In this document: piece by piece, positions 1 through 11,040 of the stretch | Layout: each line of letters starts with the position of its first letter | Position numbering within the stretch: the first letter of the stretch is position 1 | Assembly (NCBI GenBank): GCA_947044405.1 | Contig: CAMRHE010000063.1 | Location: 6,776,001 to 6,840,000 of the forward strand | Direction: 5' to 3' | Source: Leptodactylus fallax | Taxonomy: Eukaryota; Chordata; Amphibia; Anura; Leptodactylidae | DNA: 64,000 nt | Position numbers and translations under genes: made by a program | The notes under the pieces: generated by a model | Database searches by the model: none | What the model was told of the DNA's origin: nothing | What the model saw: the letters and a program-made list of their open reading frames with translations, nothing else

Positions 1-360
1 AAACCTGGTGGGATCTGACCAGATTAGCACAATAACGTTATAGTGAATGGGAATGAGCCGCAGTACCAGGCGCAGCCACAACACTATGTATGGCACTGTG
101 TGTGTGAACAATGCATTAGCGCATACTGGAGCATCTGAAAAATCCCAGTTCTGAGGAATTTATAATATTTTTGGTTTTAAAACCCACAGTGTCCCACGAT
201 TTTGGATTTTCCAGAAATTACATATGCTTAGGATAGGTCATCAATATGTGATCAGCGGGGATCCGAAAACTGAGATCCCCACAGATTAGCAGATTGAAGA
301 GACCGCAGTGCTTGGTTGGGCACTGTGGCCTCTTCACTGAATATCAAGGTCGGTCGTATA
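1..360. repeat. Dispersed frog-type repeat, rearranged fragment
   Basis: Contains the recurrent block of the foldback family seen many times in this window: a 'gataggtcatcaatatgtg' segment, then 'gatccccacagattagc', then 'gcctcttcactg'. A tract resembling the family's palindrome centre (gagccgcagtacc, about 58-70) precedes it. The order is scrambled and I see no clean TTAA termini, so this is a broken copy. Confidence 0.5.
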
Positions 361-410
361 CTGTCTGAGCTGCTGCTGTGCTATGAGACCGAACGACTTC
401 ACTGCGTGGG

Positions 411-1540
411 GGCACTAATAAAACATTATACCAAGCGGGGGCTACTAAGAGGGCATTATACCGTGTGGGGGCACTAATAGAACATTATACCATGTGGAGG
501 CTACTAAGGGGGTATTATACTGTGTGGGGGCATTAATAGAACCTTATATTATGTGGAGGCTACTAAGGGGGCATTATACTGCGTAGGTGCACCAATAGAA
601 CATTATACCAAGCGGAGGCTACTAAGGGGGCATTATACTGTGTGGGGGCACTAATAGAACATTATACCATGTGGAGGCTACTAAGGAGGCATTATACCGT
701 GTGGGGGCACTAATAGAACATTATACCATGTGGAGGGTACTAAGGGGGCATTATACCGTGTGGGGGCACTAATAGAACATTATACTATGTGGAGGATACT
801 AAGGGGGCATTATACTGTGTGGGGGCACTAATAGAACATTATATTATGTGGAGGCTACTAAGGGGGCATTATACTGTGTGGGGGCACTAATAGAACATTA
901 TACCATGTGGAGGCTACTAAGGAGGCATTATACCGTGTGGGGGCACTAATAGAACATTATATTATGTGGAGGCTACTAAGGGGGCATTATACTGTGTGGG
1001 GCCACCAATAGAACATTATACCAAGCGGAGGCTACTAAGGGGGCATTATACCGTGTGGGGGCACTAATAGAACATTATACTATGTGGAGGATACTAAGGG
1101 GGCATTATACTGTGTGGGGGCACTAATAGAACATTATACCATGTGGCGGCTACTAAGGGGGCATTACACCGTGTGGGGGCACTAATAGAACATTATACCA
1201 TGTGGAGGATACTAAGGGGGCATTATACTGTGTGGGGGCACTAATAGAACATTATACCATGTGGAGGCTACTAAGGGGGCATTATACCATGTGGGGGCAC
1301 TAATAGAACATTATACCATGTGGAGGATACTAAGGGGGCATTATACTGTGTGGGGGCACTAATAGAACATTATACCATGTGGAGGATACTAAGGGGGCAT
1401 TATACCGTGTGGGGGCACTAATAGAACATTATACCATGTGGAGGCTACTAAAGGGGCATTATACTGTGTGGAGGCACTAATAGAACATTATACCATGTGG
1501 AGGCTACTAAAGGTGCATTATACTGTATGGGGGCATTAAG
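411..1540. repeat. Minisatellite, 60-bp unit made of two related ~30-bp halves, about 19 copies
   Basis: The period is 60 bp over more than 1.1 kb. Each unit has half A (cattatac-c/t-gtgtgggggcacta) and half B (cattataccatgtggaggct). The halves align with each other, so the 60-mer is a dimer of a ~30-bp ancestor. Copies differ by scattered single substitutions with almost no indels, suggesting recent homogenisation. No coding potential is supported. Confidence 0.95.
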
Positions 1541-1867
1541 GAGGCTTCAGCACTGTATGTTATACAGGGAAAGGCACTATTACTGTATGGGTTGGTACAA
1601 AGAGACTGGGTGGGAAAAAAGAGGTCATGGGGAGCACTTGGTGGGGTTAGAGGAGTGTCTTAACATATGTTAATACTGGACGTATTCAGCTACTGTTTGG
1701 CTTTTGGGGTCTTGTTCTAATGGAAGTCCTCGCCGCACTGACGTGCTGAGGCCAATCAGCGGCCTAAGGAAAGGACACGGGACACCAAAGGTGACGTATG
1801 TGGGTGACGTCCCAATTTCTTTCCTTAGGAAGAAGCAGCCCCCGGACAACCCATTTAAAAGGTAGGG
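1541..1867. repeat. Stretch with a short inverted repeat (1763-1774 / 1818-1829)
   Basis: The arms cctaaggaaagg and tctttccttagg pair with one mismatch around a ~43-base spacer that itself holds gtgacgt and gggtgacgtccc. This may be a remnant of a foldback element. Nothing else is recognised in this stretch. Confidence 0.4.
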
Positions 1868-2019
1868 CTGTGTTCACGTCTGCGGCAGAAACTCCTTCAC
1901 AGTGTCCACTAAAAATTGGCAGAAGAAAAAGTCCTGCATCATTTTTTTCAGTTTAAAAAATGACGGACATGGCTCTGATGGACCCAAACAACGGAAATTC
2001 AATGCTAGTGTGAACCTGG
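1868..2019. mobile_element. Non-autonomous foldback element, 'GTTCACAC' family
   Basis: It begins with tgttcacgtctgcg and ends with gctagtgtgaacctgg, which are approximately inverted copies of each other. Inside is a 'gacggac...ggacccaaacaacgg' segment shared with copies near 11.8, 12.95, 14.1, 46.5 and 50.5 kb. No coding capacity. The superfamily is unassigned. Confidence 0.55.
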
Positions 2020-2029
2020 TGTAACCTGT

Positions 2030-2400
2030 CATCTAAATCTGAGGCACTAAACTACCGAATAGTCCTTACGGACCGGTGATTTAGTGCCCCAAATATCCCC
2101 ACAGGAGGTCTATCTGTATAAATTCTTTATATCTACCTAGAGAGGAGTCCAACAAGTATCAGACTCCTCTCTGGTGCTCCTGGTACCTGAAGCTGGAGCA
2201 GCCCTCAACTTCACTGCGCATGTACCTGAGATACGGCGCATGCGCAATAAAGTTAAAATGTACCTTTTCAGTTTCAGTGAAGAACTGCACAGGGAAACCT
2301 TGGCTTCAGGCATTGTTAATATAGGGATATTTGGGACACATATATGGACCTGCTAGTGCTTTAGTGCTCCGAATATACCTGACCAGTCCCCTTTACAGAA
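2030..2400. repeat. Possible foldback fragment
   Basis: The block ttagtgccccaaatatcccc at 2081-2100 recurs inverted near 2323-2336 (agggatatttggga) and again in direct orientation at 2361-2380 (ttagtgctccgaatatacct). This is consistent with a decayed foldback element. The termini are not clear. Confidence 0.35.
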
Positions 2401-3476
2401 GTATCTATCCCAACAGATTTTTGTTACTACTTACTTGTATAACCAAAAAAAAAGAAAAATCCAGGAGCATCTTTTCCAGAACTCTTAGTTGTGTGGTTCC
2501 TCAGTTATTCCTCCTGGAAATGTATAAATAAACTGACAACTGGGTGTTACCATTCCCTTTGTCAAAGGGGTGTGTTCATACACACACTGGCTTTGTTAGC
2601 ACTGATTAGTCAGTGTCAGACGGCGTAGGGTCATGCCCCCAACTGGTGAAAAGGTTGTCAATTTCAAGGAGGAATAACAGAGGAGCAGAATGAAGCAGAG
2701 TTATAAGGCAAAATGTTTTAAGGCATCATTTTGGCAGGGTTAGTAATATATGGGCACAGTATATCATCTGTATTGGTCTCAGTACATACATGAGTAGGCC
2801 ACTGCTGGTATATGGGCACATATGGTATAATGTATTATATACGGGTCTGGCTGAATTGCACTAACACCTTAAAGCTGATATTGCTTTCCCATAAGCCCGA
2901 GCTCTGTTAATGGTACGTATGGTATGGAGGATATTATAGAATATAATGGGACTACATCATTTCCCCAGAATGAAGCCACGCTGGTGAACAAACCCCTTGT
3001 GGCCCTTTAATCCTGTATCAGCGGAGTCATGAATGGGGCGTCTGTTAGAAGTGTGTCAGGCACGTAGGGCTCTCTCTATATGACTCCTATAGAATAGAAT
3101 GTTAGAATGTTCTGGCACAGACGTCCGAATGTAACATATGTGGCCCGCGAGACCCCAGGGTGCAAAATAAAATCCATTTGTTCTTTCTCATTAGGAAAAG
3201 TCTATGGGTTTCACATATGTCGTGGACATAAATTTGCACATAAGTATTTCGACAGGTCGCTGATGAGGAAATCCTGCAGTAGAGACGCAGCTTATATATA
3301 TAACATATTTTACAATACTGATATTAGAACCATATTTGTTGTCCCCTCCCGGTTATTGGGTAGGAGCAGAGGAGCACATCCTGCCGGGAGAGAACATTTC
3401 CCCTTTAAATAAAACTGCTGAGTCGCCCCCTATGGAGAGAAGTTGAACTCTAGAATGGAGTGGTTTATACAACGTG
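2401..3476. other. No recognised feature
   Basis: I see no coding exon, tandem array or clear inverted repeat. There is a minor GC-poor stretch with scattered 'gggcacagtata' words. Confidence 0.5.
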
Positions 3477-3644
3477 TGCCGTGGATCCAGTAGGTGGCGC
3501 TGACTCGGCTCTGTGTGGTCTGGCGGGCTCCTTGTTCACAGTGTTTTTGGGTGTTGCATTGTTGAAGTAGAGGCTAACTCTCCCTCTCCTATATGCTACC
3601 CTAACCTGTCACAGAAAGCAGCGCCACCTACTGGATCCAAGGCA
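3477..3644. mobile_element. 168-bp foldback element with 26-bp terminal inverted repeats
   Basis: The left arm at 3477-3502 (tgccgtggatccagtagg, then tggcgctg) and the right arm at 3619-3644 are reverse complements with a single mismatch. This is a short element with nearly perfect inverted ends and no coding capacity, as expected of a MITE. The good arm identity suggests a fairly young copy. I could not identify a target-site duplication. Confidence 0.75.
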
Positions 3645-3835
3645 TACCACGCAGCATTCTAGCATCCACCCTCAGTACCAGCAATATAAACTATTTAGAA
3701 AGTGCTCATGAATGTATCTTATGCGCTATCCCCCAGTCAGTCACAAGAACAGGGGTACCCCCATTTGTATTTCGTGCAGACACACTGCATAGGCCACGCC
3801 TATAACCCCACTCATGCTACCTCTGGCCCCACCCA

Positions 3836-4075
3836 GTCCCTCTACATAGTATAATGCCCCTTTAGTGGCCCAGACAGGGTATACTTCCCCCTCAGTGCCC
3901 CTACACAGTATCATGCCCTCTTGTGGCCCTCACACAGTATGACATCCCCACAGTCACCCTCAAAACAGTATATTATCCCGTCTGTGATCCCCAAATGGCA
4001 TAATACATTCATTGGGACCCCACACAATATAATGTCCCCTCAATCCTGCGCCAAACAGTATATTGTAGAGACATA
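3836..4075. repeat. Degenerate ~30-40-bp tandem repeat related to the 411-1540 minisatellite, opposite strand
   Basis: Words such as 'cagtgcccctacacagtatcatg' shortened to agtgcccctacacagtat recur every 30-40 bp (cttgtggccctcacacagtat, ccacagtcaccctcaaaacag). The reverse complement of the 411-1540 half-unit reads ctattagtgcccccacacgg followed by tataatg, the same pattern. I read this as an old, diverged, inverted relative of that array. Confidence 0.65.
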
Positions 4076-4097
4076 GGAAAGGAAGAAGAAGTGAGCC

Positions 4098-4301
4098 TTA
4101 AAGGGGTTGGCCAGGATTTTTTTTTTTTATGGCCTATCCTGTAATATGGGCACAGCCATATTACAGGAGCCAACTGCACTGTATAGTATGGGGGTCATAG
4201 ATGGCCCCATACAAGCGATCCATGCAGGGTGGCCACCTGTCAGCCCCCCACTGATCAGTTATTTATGGCCATAAATAGAAATTCTTGGAAAACCCCTTTA
4301 A
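4098..4301. mobile_element. TTAA-flanked palindromic element (AGGGGTTG family), full length
   Basis: The left boundary is TTAA|AGGGGTTGGCCAGGA and the right is TCTTGGAAAACCCCT|TTAA. The internal halves (tggcctatcctgtaatatgg / ccatattacagg; tggccataaat) fold back. A TTAA on both sides matches the target-site preference of piggyBac-type elements, but no transposase is present, so the superfamily is inferred. Confidence 0.75.
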
Positions 4302-5144
4302 TGTTCCTGAGCACCAGTGCAAATGTTTCCACAGGGTCCGTCACCAACCACATGGTGGCACGGGGGCCTTGGGTCACCCTATGGCATCAGGGCCTGGGTG
4401 CTACCGCTGCACCTCTATACTTATTTCTTAACCCTTTCCAGATGTATAATAGGTCTTCATGTTATATTGGGGGCCCATTCCGAGTATTGGATCCGATGTT
4501 TTAATGTTACACCCCCTGGCTGTGTTTTGCTATTGGTCCGCCACAACTTCCACCCCCTATAGTGACGTGTCCATTGGCTGTCGGGTCCCATAGTAGTACA
4601 TCCCATTTATGAATACAGTCTAATCTATAGTCCATGAGCACACGGGGTTAATAGAGCAGGCGCTGCAGCAGTGACTGAGCCCTATTTACTAAAGACGCTT
4701 CAGTGCAGTTTTTGCATTTTTGGTTGACAAGTCAAGTGCATCTAACAGGTGTGAAGACAGCCGATCGTCACCTCCATTATATAAGCGACGCGCCGGCTGT
4801 ATTTCATGTGTATTTTAAACTAGTTCATCTTCCTTCCTGTATTATCCTATTTACTATAACTCATGTGACGCGACCACATCAAACAGCATCAGCCCCACAG
4901 ATAACACCCTGCTCACCACCCTACACTGTCAGCTTTACTAAGTACTTAAAGGGATATTCCCATCATAGACATTGATGGCCTAGCCACAGCTTTGTCCATT
5001 GACTTCTATGATCGTTGCGGCCTGGCTGCTTTTGGTAAGATCTGAGATTCCCACAGAAGTGAAAGGAGAGCACGGCATACATGTAAGATGGCGGAAGCCG
5101 CCACGTTCCACAAGTATTGTGGCTAGGTCTTCACTGACGATAGG
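4302..5144. other. No recognised feature
   Basis: Mixed-composition sequence without a tandem array or convincing exon. Short open frames here have no recognisable similarity. Confidence 0.45.
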
Positions 5145-5362
5145 CTAAGGCCCCATGCACATGCGCAAATCCAGGCCAAAAAATCGGAGCCAGGTTTCCT
5201 AAACCCAGACAGAAGACCAGGACTCTGCATCATAGTGATCTTTGATGACAGGAATCCCTGCCTCACTGTGGCTCTACTGTCTATACTATATACAGTACAG
5301 CAGAGTGAAACCACAGGCAGGTACTCTCAGCAGCATAGGTAACTATGCATGGTGGGGCCTTA
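5145..5362. mobile_element. Foldback element with 'CTAAGGCCCCATGCAC' ends
   Basis: The left end ctaaggccccatgcac (5145-5160) is matched by the inverted right end tgcatggtggggccttag (5345-5362). A related left end (gggcccatgcacac) occurs at 23.57 kb, so the family is dispersed. No coding capacity. Confidence 0.65.
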
Positions 5363-5756
5363 GTATGCTCATACGTTGGTGACTGTAATTTTGTATATTT
5401 GCTCTGATTCTATTTTGTGCTTATGTCACTTTAAGTATTTTCTGCAGAAACACCGCACCTTCTTCTATCTAACGTATTCTCGATAGAGGGCGGCATGATG
5501 ATTGTTCCAAACTGGTAGACCTAATTGCACCTATTGGCATTGCTTTCATGCTGCACCAGGTACAGCCTTCACACGCTACAGCCTTGTAGACACGCGGGGC
5601 AGGAAAGTCTCCTATAAAAGGAGGGTTACCTGTGCCTTTTGGGTCTTCTGTCCAGACATCCATTCTGACCATTGCAGCCTTCCAGAAGTGCGGACTGTTT
5701 GTGTCAGTCTGAGGCTAGAGCCAGGAACCTTGGTGTGCAATAAGAGAAATGACACC

Positions 5757-7710
5757 TGTGTGAGAAGGGAGACTGCTGTGTGAGCTGGGAGACTGCTGTG
5801 TGAGCCAGGAGACTGCTGTGTGAGCTGGGAGACTGCTGTGTGAGCTGGGAGACTGCTGTGTGAGAAGGGAGACTGCTGTGTGAGAAGGGAGACTGCTGTG
5901 TGAGCTGGGAGACCGCTGTGTGAGCTGGGAGACCGCTGTGTGAGAAGGGAGACCGCTGTGTGAGAAGGGAGACTGCTGTGTGAGCTGGGAGACCGCTGTG
6001 TGAGCTGGGAGACCGCTGTGTGAGAAGGGAGACTGCTGTGTGAGAAGGGAGACTGCTGTGTGAGCGGGGACTGCGGGAGACTGCTGTGTGAGCCGGGAGA
6101 CTGCTGTGTGACCTGGGAGACTGCTGTGTGAGCTGGGAGACTGCTGTGTGAGCAGGGAGACTGCTTGGAGGCTGTGTGAGCCGGGAGACTGCTGTGTGAG
6201 CAGGGAGACTGCTGTGTGAGCCGGGAGGGTGTGACCTGGGAGACTGCTGTGTGAGCTGGGAGACTGCTGTGTGAGCTGGGAGACTGCTGTGTGAGCTGGG
6301 AGACTGCTGTGTGAGAAGGGGAGAGTGCTCTGTGAGCAGGGAGACTGCTGTGTGAGAAGGGAGAGTGCTGTGCGAGCTGGGAGACTGCTGTGCGAGAAGG
6401 GAGACTGCTGTGTGAGAAGGGAGACTGCTGTATGAGCTGGGAGACTGCTGTATGAGCTGGGAGACTGCTGTGTGAGCAGGGAGACTGCTGTGTGAGCAGG
6501 GAGACTGCTGTGTGAGCTGGGAGACTGCTGTGTGAGCTGGGAGACTGCTCTGTGAGCAGGGAGACTGCTGTGTGAGAAGGGAGAGTGCTGTGTGAGCTGG
6601 GAGACTGCTGAGTGAGAAGGGAGAGTGCTGTGTGAGCTGGGAGACTGCTGAGTGAGAAGGGAGAGTGCTGTGTGAGCTGGGAGACTGCTGTGTGAGCTGG
6701 GAGACTGCTGTGTGAGCTGGGAGACTGCTGTGTGAGAAGGGAGACTGCTGTGTGAGCTGGGAGACTGCTGTGTGAGAAGGGAGACTGCTGTGTGAGCCGG
6801 GAGACTGCTGTGTGAGCTGGGAGACTGCTGAGTGAGAAGGGAGAGTGCTGTGTGAGCTGGGAGACTGCTGTGTGAGAAGGGAGACTGCTGTGTGAGCTGG
6901 GAGACTGCTGTGTGAGCTGGGAGACTGCTGTGTGAGCTGGGAGACTGCTGTGTGAGCAGGGAGACTGCTGTGTGAGCCGGGGAGACTGCTGTGTGAGCAG
7001 GGAGACTGCTGTGTGAGCTGGGAGACTGCTGTGTGAGAAGGGAGACCGCTGTGTGAGAAGGGAAGTGTGAGCGGGAGAGTGCTGTGTGAGCTGGGAGACT
7101 GCTGTGTGAGAAGGGAGACTGCTGTGTGAGCTGGGAGACTGCTTTGTGAGCTGGGAGACTGCTGTGTGAGCAGGGAAACTGCTGTGTGAGCTTGGAGACT
7201 GCTGTGTGAGCTTGGAGACTGCTGTGTGAGCTTGGAGACTGCTGTGTGAGCTGGGAGACTGCTGTGTGAGCAGGGAGACTGCTGTGTGAGCAGGGAGACT
7301 GCTGTGTGAGCTGGGAGACTGCTGTGTGAGGGAAGGGGGAGACCGCTGTGTGAGAAGGGAGAGTGCTGTGTGAGCTGGGAGACTGCTGTGTGAGCTGGGA
7401 GACTGCTGTGTGAGAAGGGAGACTGCTGTGTGAGAAGGGAGAGTGCTGTGTGAGCTGGGAGACTGCTGTGTGAGCTGGGAGACTGCTGTGTGAGAAGGGA
7501 GACTGCTGTGTGAGCTGGGAAACTGCTGTGTGAGCCGGGAGACTCTTGTGTGAGTTGGAAGACTGCTGTGTGAGCTGGGAGACTGCTGTGTGAGCTTGGA
7601 GACTGCTGTGTGATCTGGGAGACTGCTCTGTGAGCAGAGAGACTGCTGTGTGAGCAGAGAGACTGCTGTGTGATCTGGGAGACTGCTGTGTGATCTGGGA
7701 GACTGCTGTG
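5757..7710. repeat. Minisatellite, 20-bp unit, about 97 copies
   Basis: The unit is gggagactgctgtgtgagct, with a variable dinucleotide region (ct, aa, ca, cc) before gg. Occasional 10-14-bp partial units shift the register near 6070, 6165, 6228 and 7330. Because the unit is 20 bp (not a multiple of three) and its reverse complement has no stop in any register, a long minus-strand open frame (7809-5704) arises automatically. I do not regard it as a gene. Confidence 0.97.
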
Positions 7711-8874
7711 TTGCCGCGGGCCGGATTCTCTCACACCATTGAGAAACTGCTGTTGAACTTTAACAGTAGTTGCTCGAGTACAGTAAAGGGGTTGTGCCGC
7801 TATGGCCATTTATTCCCTATCCAAAGAGCAGGGAATAAGTGTCCGATTTCTGGGTCCCCCTAAGGCCTCCATGTGAATGGGGTGCCAGTGCACTTGGCGT
7901 TACACCAATTGACAAAATCCTGCGCTTCCCCTTAGTACTATCTAGCTACTGCTACAAGGTTTGCACTGGCGGCCCAATATATAGAGCAGGTCCCCATCAG
8001 GACCCCATGCAGAGCCGCTCAGAGCGCGCTCCCATGTCACCTTGGCTTAGCCCAGTGGTCTACTCTACGCAAGACGACCATAACAAGTCCATAAAATATC
8101 AGAGAGATGGAAGAAAAATACAAATCTCATTTTAAAAAAAGTTAAAAATTTTCAAAAATATTAAAAAATGTTTGTAAAAACTTTATTGTACAATATTGTA
8201 ACTTTTGCAGGCATAGCAGATCCTACGTGTGGAATTATTAGGAGACCACCCGGGCGTCTCTGACATCTTTACGGGTCTGCAGACTAGTTGAGCAGTAGTG
8301 GAGCGTGATGGTGTCAGAAGGTGCATGTGCAGTAAGGTTGAGGTTGAGTTGTTAATGTAGCATGTAGTCCTCAGGAGAATGGCCGCTCTTTGATGATTTA
8401 GGGGGTTATTTGAAGAATGCTTAGAAGCTTTCATGAGTGACACCTCATTAGCTACAAGTGGAATGTTCTGTTGATATTGGAATCCTCAAAAATGGCGGCC
8501 CCTTCCTGGGAGACGCGTCGTCTTACAGATAGTGCTCATGGCTCTATGATCTTGGCGAATTGTGCATGAAAAATCACAACCTTTTAGTGTCTCTTATAAC
8601 ATTTGCAGCTGTCAAACCAATTCACTATTGTCTTCTGTTTAAACACTATGGGGTCTATTGACCAAGACGATTTCCTCATCTTCCTTCCTCATCAAATTCT
8701 GACACAGCAGAAATACTCCTGGAACGTACACAACATCTTACTAGTACCGCTAACTTATTAAGGGGCAGCGACACAGGTCACATGGGCAGATACAGATTGG
8801 AGGGCAGGTCTATGAATGGAAAATTCTAGCAAATGGGGCAATAACAAAAACAAAATCTGGTCCTTATGGCCATA
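7711..8874. other. No gene; short foldback-family fragment near 7786-7880
   Basis: The text 'aaaggggttgtgcc' at about 7785 and the following 'ttccctatccaaagagcaggg' belong to the TTAA|AGGGG foldback family, truncated here. An A-rich stretch lies at 8110-8190. Nothing else is recognised. Confidence 0.45.
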
Positions 8875-9132
8875 ATGGGCTGTCTATCTATCGTATCTAT
8901 CTATCTATTATTATCTATCTCCTATCTATCTATCGTATCTATCTATCTATTATTATCATCGTATCTATCTATCTATTATTATCTATCTCATTCTATCTAT
9001 CTATCTATCATCTATCTATCTATATCTCATATCATATCTATCTATCTATTATTATCTATCTCATATCTATCTATCTATCTATCATCTATCTATATCTCAT
9101 ATCTATCTATCATCTATCTATCTATATCTCTC

Positions 9133-9167
<35 letters not shown>

Positions 9168-10177
9168 CATTTATCTATCTCTCATATCTATCTATCTATC
9201 TATCGATATAGTTTTTCATCCACATATTTATGCCAGCTTACTTAAAGATTTTAAAATACAGTATGTATCTATGTACTTTCTTCTGTCTATCTGTGTATCT
9301 GTTTACTATCTTCTAGATAGATAGATAGATTGATAGAAAAGATAGATAGATATGAGATAGATAGATAGATTTGAGATAGATAGATAGATAGATAGATAGG
9401 TATATAAATTCTCCTAAATTATCTCAGTGTGAAATGATCAGTAATTCTCTACCTACTATTTATCCATCCATCTAACAAGATTCTGGTAGGTATACATTAT
9501 TTTGTTTAACCACGTCTGAAGAGGAGATAGGGGTACCACCGTGCAGCTTGTGGGAGATTTTTGGTTTGGGGTTGTCCACTCCTTTTTCATCTCATAGCTA
9601 TATGTGTAATATCTACCTATTTATCTATGCCATATAGTTATTTCTATATATGTATCCATCTATCTACAGTATCTACTATCATTTCATAGCTTTCTATCAC
9701 ATGTGTACCTATCCATCATCTCATATCTAGCCTCAACATTATGTACTATCGTCTATCTATTTCATAACTATCTATCATATCTATCTATTTCATATATATC
9801 TTATATCTATGTCTCCTATCTTCTACAGTATCTACTGTCTTCTACCTATTTTTATATCTATCTCATATCCATCTGTGTTTTTCATCCACATATTTATGAC
9901 CAGTTAGAGTATTATATGAATTATTTATCTATGTAATATCTTTCTATCCATGTATCTATTGACAGTTTCTACTATCTTCTATCTACATCATATTGCATAT
10001 GTCACTCTCATATTGTCTACTTTATATCTCTCTATATCATATCTATCTATCTCATATCTATCTTTCTATCTATATCATATCTATCTATCTATCTATCTAT
10101 CTATATCATCTATCTATCTATCTATCTATCTTTATATCTATCTATCTATCTATCTTTATATCTATCTATCTATCTCA

Positions 10178-10208
<31 letters not shown>

Positions 10209-10310
10209 ATATCTATCTATCTATCTATATCATATCTATCTATCTTTATATCTATCTATCTATATCATATCTATCTATCTATCTTTATATCTAGCCATCC
10301 ATCCACCTAT
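8875..10310. repeat. Compound (CTAT)n / (GATA)n tetranucleotide region
   Basis: Near-pure CTAT tracts lie at 8880-9205 and 10030-10300. A GATA tract on the same strand (9315-9405) lies between them, followed by a degenerate CTAT-like part. A non-microsatellite word, gtttttcatccacatattta, occurs at both 9211 and 9877, so part of the region was duplicated as a block. The Tyr-Leu-Ser-Ile-rich open frames are translations of the tetranucleotide. Confidence 0.97.
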
Positions 10311-10922
10311 CCATCCTCCTTTTGATAATAATAGAATACTTTCCAGTCTTTATTTCTGTCACTTTCTTCTGTTTCACTTTTACTAACTGAATTTTTTGTG
10401 TTTTCTTTACATGGCCCTGCGGCCTGTTGTACTGACCTCGTAGGCAGCCATTAAAGGTAGGAAGGAATGAATAACGGGTATTATTTTTCGGCACCCACCT
10501 GCACGTGGTTTCCAGTTTGTGTCTATGGTTTCCTTGAACCCTCAGGCATCAGACGATCACTTTGATCATATGTGTCAGTCAGAACTATTCTCGTCGGTCT
10601 TTTTTTGGGGACAGAGGTACCGTGCGCCGCGCTCAGCAACTGTTGAGTCAATTGGGGTTTTTAACGGTGTTTGTGCTTTTTTCTTTGAGATAATAGTGAT
10701 GACACACATCTGCCGAGACAGCTGCTATATTGGGAACTGCTGGTTTTTGCACCATGGGTGATCTATCAGGTGAGACGCATTTTGCAGGTACATGTTCTAC
10801 AACTTTCCTGCATCTTAGGAATTTCAGGCTACATTCTAGAAGGTCTGCTAAAAGGAATTTAGTGAAATAGTGAAATAAATTTACAATATAAATCCTGTAA
10901 TCTGTATGTACCAGAATTAGCA
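10311..10922. other. No recognised feature
   Basis: No tandem array, exon or clear inverted repeat seen. Confidence 0.45.
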
Positions 10923-11040
10923 AACATGGCTGCTTTCTGCTTCTCAGGAAGTGACATCATGTCCCAGGACTGCGCTGTAGTATTGCCATGTGACCAACAG
11001 ACGTGATGTCACTTCCTGAGAAGAAGAAATCAGCCATGTT
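10923..11040. mobile_element. Foldback fragment with ~40-bp arms
   Basis: The arm 10923-10963 (aacatggctgctttctgctt, then ctcaggaagtgacatcatgtc) is matched by the inverted arm 11000-11040 (gatgtcacttcctgagaag ... cagccatgtt). A short loop separates them. Outer sequence (tttaatcctgg) matches the palindromic TTAA family, so this is probably the centre of a related element. Confidence 0.65.

Noticed and set aside
5704..7809. 701-codon minus-strand open frame as a repeat-protein gene
   Set aside because: The 20-bp unit is stop-free in all minus-strand registers, so openness is automatic; the start codon lies in unrelated flank, and indels in the array do not close the frame.
8866..10325. Tyr/Leu/Ser/Ile-rich open frames resembling hydrophobic peptides
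   Set aside because: Simple translations of (CTAT)n.
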